From Hyphomicrobiales bacterium (lineage in GTDB: Bacteria > Pseudomonadota > Alphaproteobacteria > Rhizobiales > Rhizobiaceae): a DNA stretch of 64,000 nucleotides. Positions 62,485 through 64,000 of this stretch are shown here, piece by piece. The notes under the pieces are model-generated. The model saw nothing but the letters and a program-made list of their open reading frames with translations, did not search any database and was not told the origin of the DNA. The position numbers and the translations under genes were made by a program. Positions within the stretch are counted from its first letter, which is position 1. Each line of letters opens with the position of its first letter. The stretch covers positions 1 to 64,000 of the forward strand of contig UBMP01000015.1 in the NCBI GenBank assembly GCA_900466575.1, in the 5' to 3' direction.

Positions 62485-63930
62485 ATGTATCTGGGAATCG
62501 ATCTCGGCACGTCCGGTGTCAAGTCCGTGTTGATTGACGACAGCCAGCGGCTGATCGGAGAAGCATCGTCGCGGCCGCTGGACGTTGAGCGCGCCAAGCC
62601 CGGATGGTCCGAGCAGAATCCCGCACTCTGGTGGGAGGCCGTTTGCGAAACACTGGATCGTTTGCACAGGGACTATCCGAGCGAGCTTTCGGCGGTCGAG
62701 GGGATCGGGCTTTCCGGCCAGATGTACGGCGCGACCGTCCTCGACAGTAACGATCGCCCCATCCGGTCGGCTATTCTCTGGAATGACACGAGAAGTTCAG
62801 CAGAGTGCGCCGACCTCGAGAGCAGGGTGCCCAACCTGCGCGATATTGTCGGGCGGAAGCCTACGCCGGGGGTCACGGCCACCAAGCTCATCTGGCTCAG
62901 GAAGAACGAGCCCGAGACCTTTTCGAAGGTGCGCAAGGTGCTTCTCCCGAAGGACTATGTGCGGATGCTGCTTTCCGGCGAGAAGGTTTCTGATCTCGCC
63001 GATGCCAGCGGCACGATGTGGGTTGATCTGGCGGGACGGCGCTGGTCCGAGCCGATGCTCTCTGCCACGGAACTCAGCGAGGACCACATGCCCGCGCTCT
63101 GTGAGGGCACGAGCGTTTCAGGGCGGCTGCGCCCGGAACTGGCGCAGCGCTGGGGCATGGGCCGCCGACCGGTCATTGCCGGCGGTGGTGGCGACAATGC
63201 CTGCGGCGCCTGTGGAACCGGCGTCATCGAAGATGGAGACGGAACGGTCTCGCTCGGCACCTCCGGCGTGTTGTTCGTGGCCAACAATACGCCGCGCCCG
63301 GCCGGTGAGATGGCCATCGAGACCCTTTGCCACGCCGTTCCCGACCGCTGGCACCAGATGTCGGTGGTTCTTTCGGCGACATCCTGCCTGACCTGGCTGT
63401 CGAGACGGCTGAAGCGGAGCCCAGAAGAACTGATCCGCGGCCTGGGAGAGAGCCCGCGGCCAGCAACCGATCTGGTCTTTGCGCCCTTCCTCGACGGCTC
63501 GTGGTCGCCGCGCAATGACGCGAATATCCGGGGCGGTTTTCACCGCCTCGCACACCAGCACGATGATGAGGCGATGACGCAGGCCGTGCTGCAGGGTGTG
63601 GCTTTTGCCATCGCCGAATGCGCCGACGCCTTCCGCAGCAGCGGGACCGAGTTGCGCCACCTGATGGCGATCGGGGGCGGGTCGCGGTCGAAGCTTTGGC
63701 TCTCCATCCTTGCCACCGCGCTCGATGTCGAATTGCAAGTTCCCGATGCCAGCGCGCTTGGCGCGGCTTTTGGTGCCGCGCGGCTGGCCATGCTGGCCGC
63801 AAGCGGAGCGGCACCCGCCGATGTGCTTCGCAAGCCCGTCATTCTGGATGTCGTGCGGCCCGCCGAGGCCTTTGCCGGCAGCTATGCCGAGAGTTTTCAG
63901 TCCTGGAAGGCGTTTGCCCAGGCCTGCTGA
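62485..63930 (+). CDS. xylB: FGGY-family carbohydrate kinase, xylulokinase-like
   Basis: This 481-residue protein starts YLGIDLGTSGVKSVLID, and GLSGQMYGATVLD is the sugar site. GGGGDNACGACGTGVIEDGDGTVSLGTSGVLF and the C-terminal GGGSRSKLWLSILATALDVELQVPDASALGAAFGAA complete the actin-like ATPase fold. The motif set is of xylulokinase type, but in this neighbourhood the substrate may be a polyol or a ketose other than xylulose. ATG 62485 is better spaced from GGGAGG than ATG 62482. It is the last complete gene of the SorC-associated operon. Confidence 0.88.
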   Translation: MYLGIDLGTSGVKSVLIDDSQRLIGEASSRPLDVERAKPGWSEQNPALWWEAVCETLDRLHRDYPSELSAVEGIGLSGQMYGATVLDSNDRPIRSAILWNDTRSSAECADLESRVPNLRDIVGRKPTPGVTATKLIWLRKNEPETFSKVRKVLLPKDYVRMLLSGEKVSDLADASGTMWVDLAGRRWSEPMLSATELSEDHMPALCEGTSVSGRLRPELAQRWGMGRRPVIAGGGGDNACGACGTGVIEDGDGTVSLGTSGVLFVANNTPRPAGEMAIETLCHAVPDRWHQMSVVLSATSCLTWLSRRLKRSPEELIRGLGESPRPATDLVFAPFLDGSWSPRNDANIRGGFHRLAHQHDDEAMTQAVLQGVAFAIAECADAFRSSGTELRHLMAIGGGSRSKLWLSILATALDVELQVPDASALGAAFGAARLAMLAASGAAPADVLRKPVILDVVRPAEAFAGSYAESFQSWKAFAQAC

Positions 63931-64000
63931 TGACATTCGCCGGCCGCCACCCGGCCGGCGCGTCGCAACCGCCCCGTCGGGGAAGGTCAACTGAGGAGGA
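63931..64000 (+). other. End of window: intergenic hairpin and ribosome site
   Basis: GCCGGCCGCCACCCGGCCGGC (about 63940-63960) can fold back on itself. GAGGAGGA at 63993-64000 is a strong ribosome site for a gene that starts beyond the window, so the operon probably continues. Confidence 0.5.

Overview
The window looks like a chromosomal segment of a GC-rich alphaproteobacterium, most likely a member of the Rhizobiaceae (Rhizobium/Agrobacterium/Ensifer type). The basis is codon use, the initiator tRNA, and the density of ABC-sugar and polyol catabolic operons of rhizobial style. No marker gene fixes the genus.

Positions 187-263 are an initiator tRNA-fMet. A 13-base copy of its 3' end lies at 31936-31948, followed at once by a Rho-independent terminator that reads like the tRNA's original one. 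Everything between (about 31.7 kb) is best explained as an integrated genomic island. It carries a large serine recombinase reading into the tRNA on the opposite strand, and then a string of cassettes. These are: (a) a PD-(D/E)XK-like nuclease, a small unknown protein and a split FtsH-like pair (AAA+ ATPase, then lid plus M41 protease), 2778-7101; (b) decayed mobile DNA and small unknown genes, 7102-9519; (c) a tight seven-gene operon, ParB-like / PD-ExK nuclease / SNF2 helicase / ParB-like / DGQHR (DndB-like) / radical SAM / GHKL ATPase, 10051-18309, for which I know no named system; (d) a membrane protein, 18849-19724; (e) on the minus strand, a coupled set of sigma-like protein, HTH protein and an ImmA-UvrD-nuclease fusion, followed by a four-gene ubiquitin-like (Bil-type) operon of Ubl, E2, JAMM protease and E1, 20282-28006; (f) a TPR-CHAT protease, 28763-31321. 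A palindromic repeat (core GGAAATAATTTCC or close variants) sits at four places, each between cassettes. The island therefore looks like a defence island.

From 32.0 kb on, the DNA is ordinary host catabolism, apart from a short decayed serine recombinase fragment just outside the right junction. Acetoacetyl-CoA synthetase and a thiolase diverge at 33.5 kb, followed by a thiolase-like / Zn-ribbon OB-fold / MaoC / MFS gene set. A GntR regulator (38928-39767) precedes a sugar or polyol operon (SDR, class II aldolase, ABC transporter, PfkB kinase, SDR, ALDH). GMC oxidoreductase and enolase-superfamily genes on the minus strand face a cupin, a molybdopterin reductase and a FadR-type regulator. TGGTNATA-type boxes recur in three of the intergenic regions here and suggest one GntR regulon.

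The last block (57.5-63.9 kb) is a SorC-type regulator divergent from glycerol-1-phosphate-dehydrogenase-like, HAD phosphatase, GlpD and FGGY-kinase genes. It resembles the erythritol/polyol operons of rhizobia in gene types.
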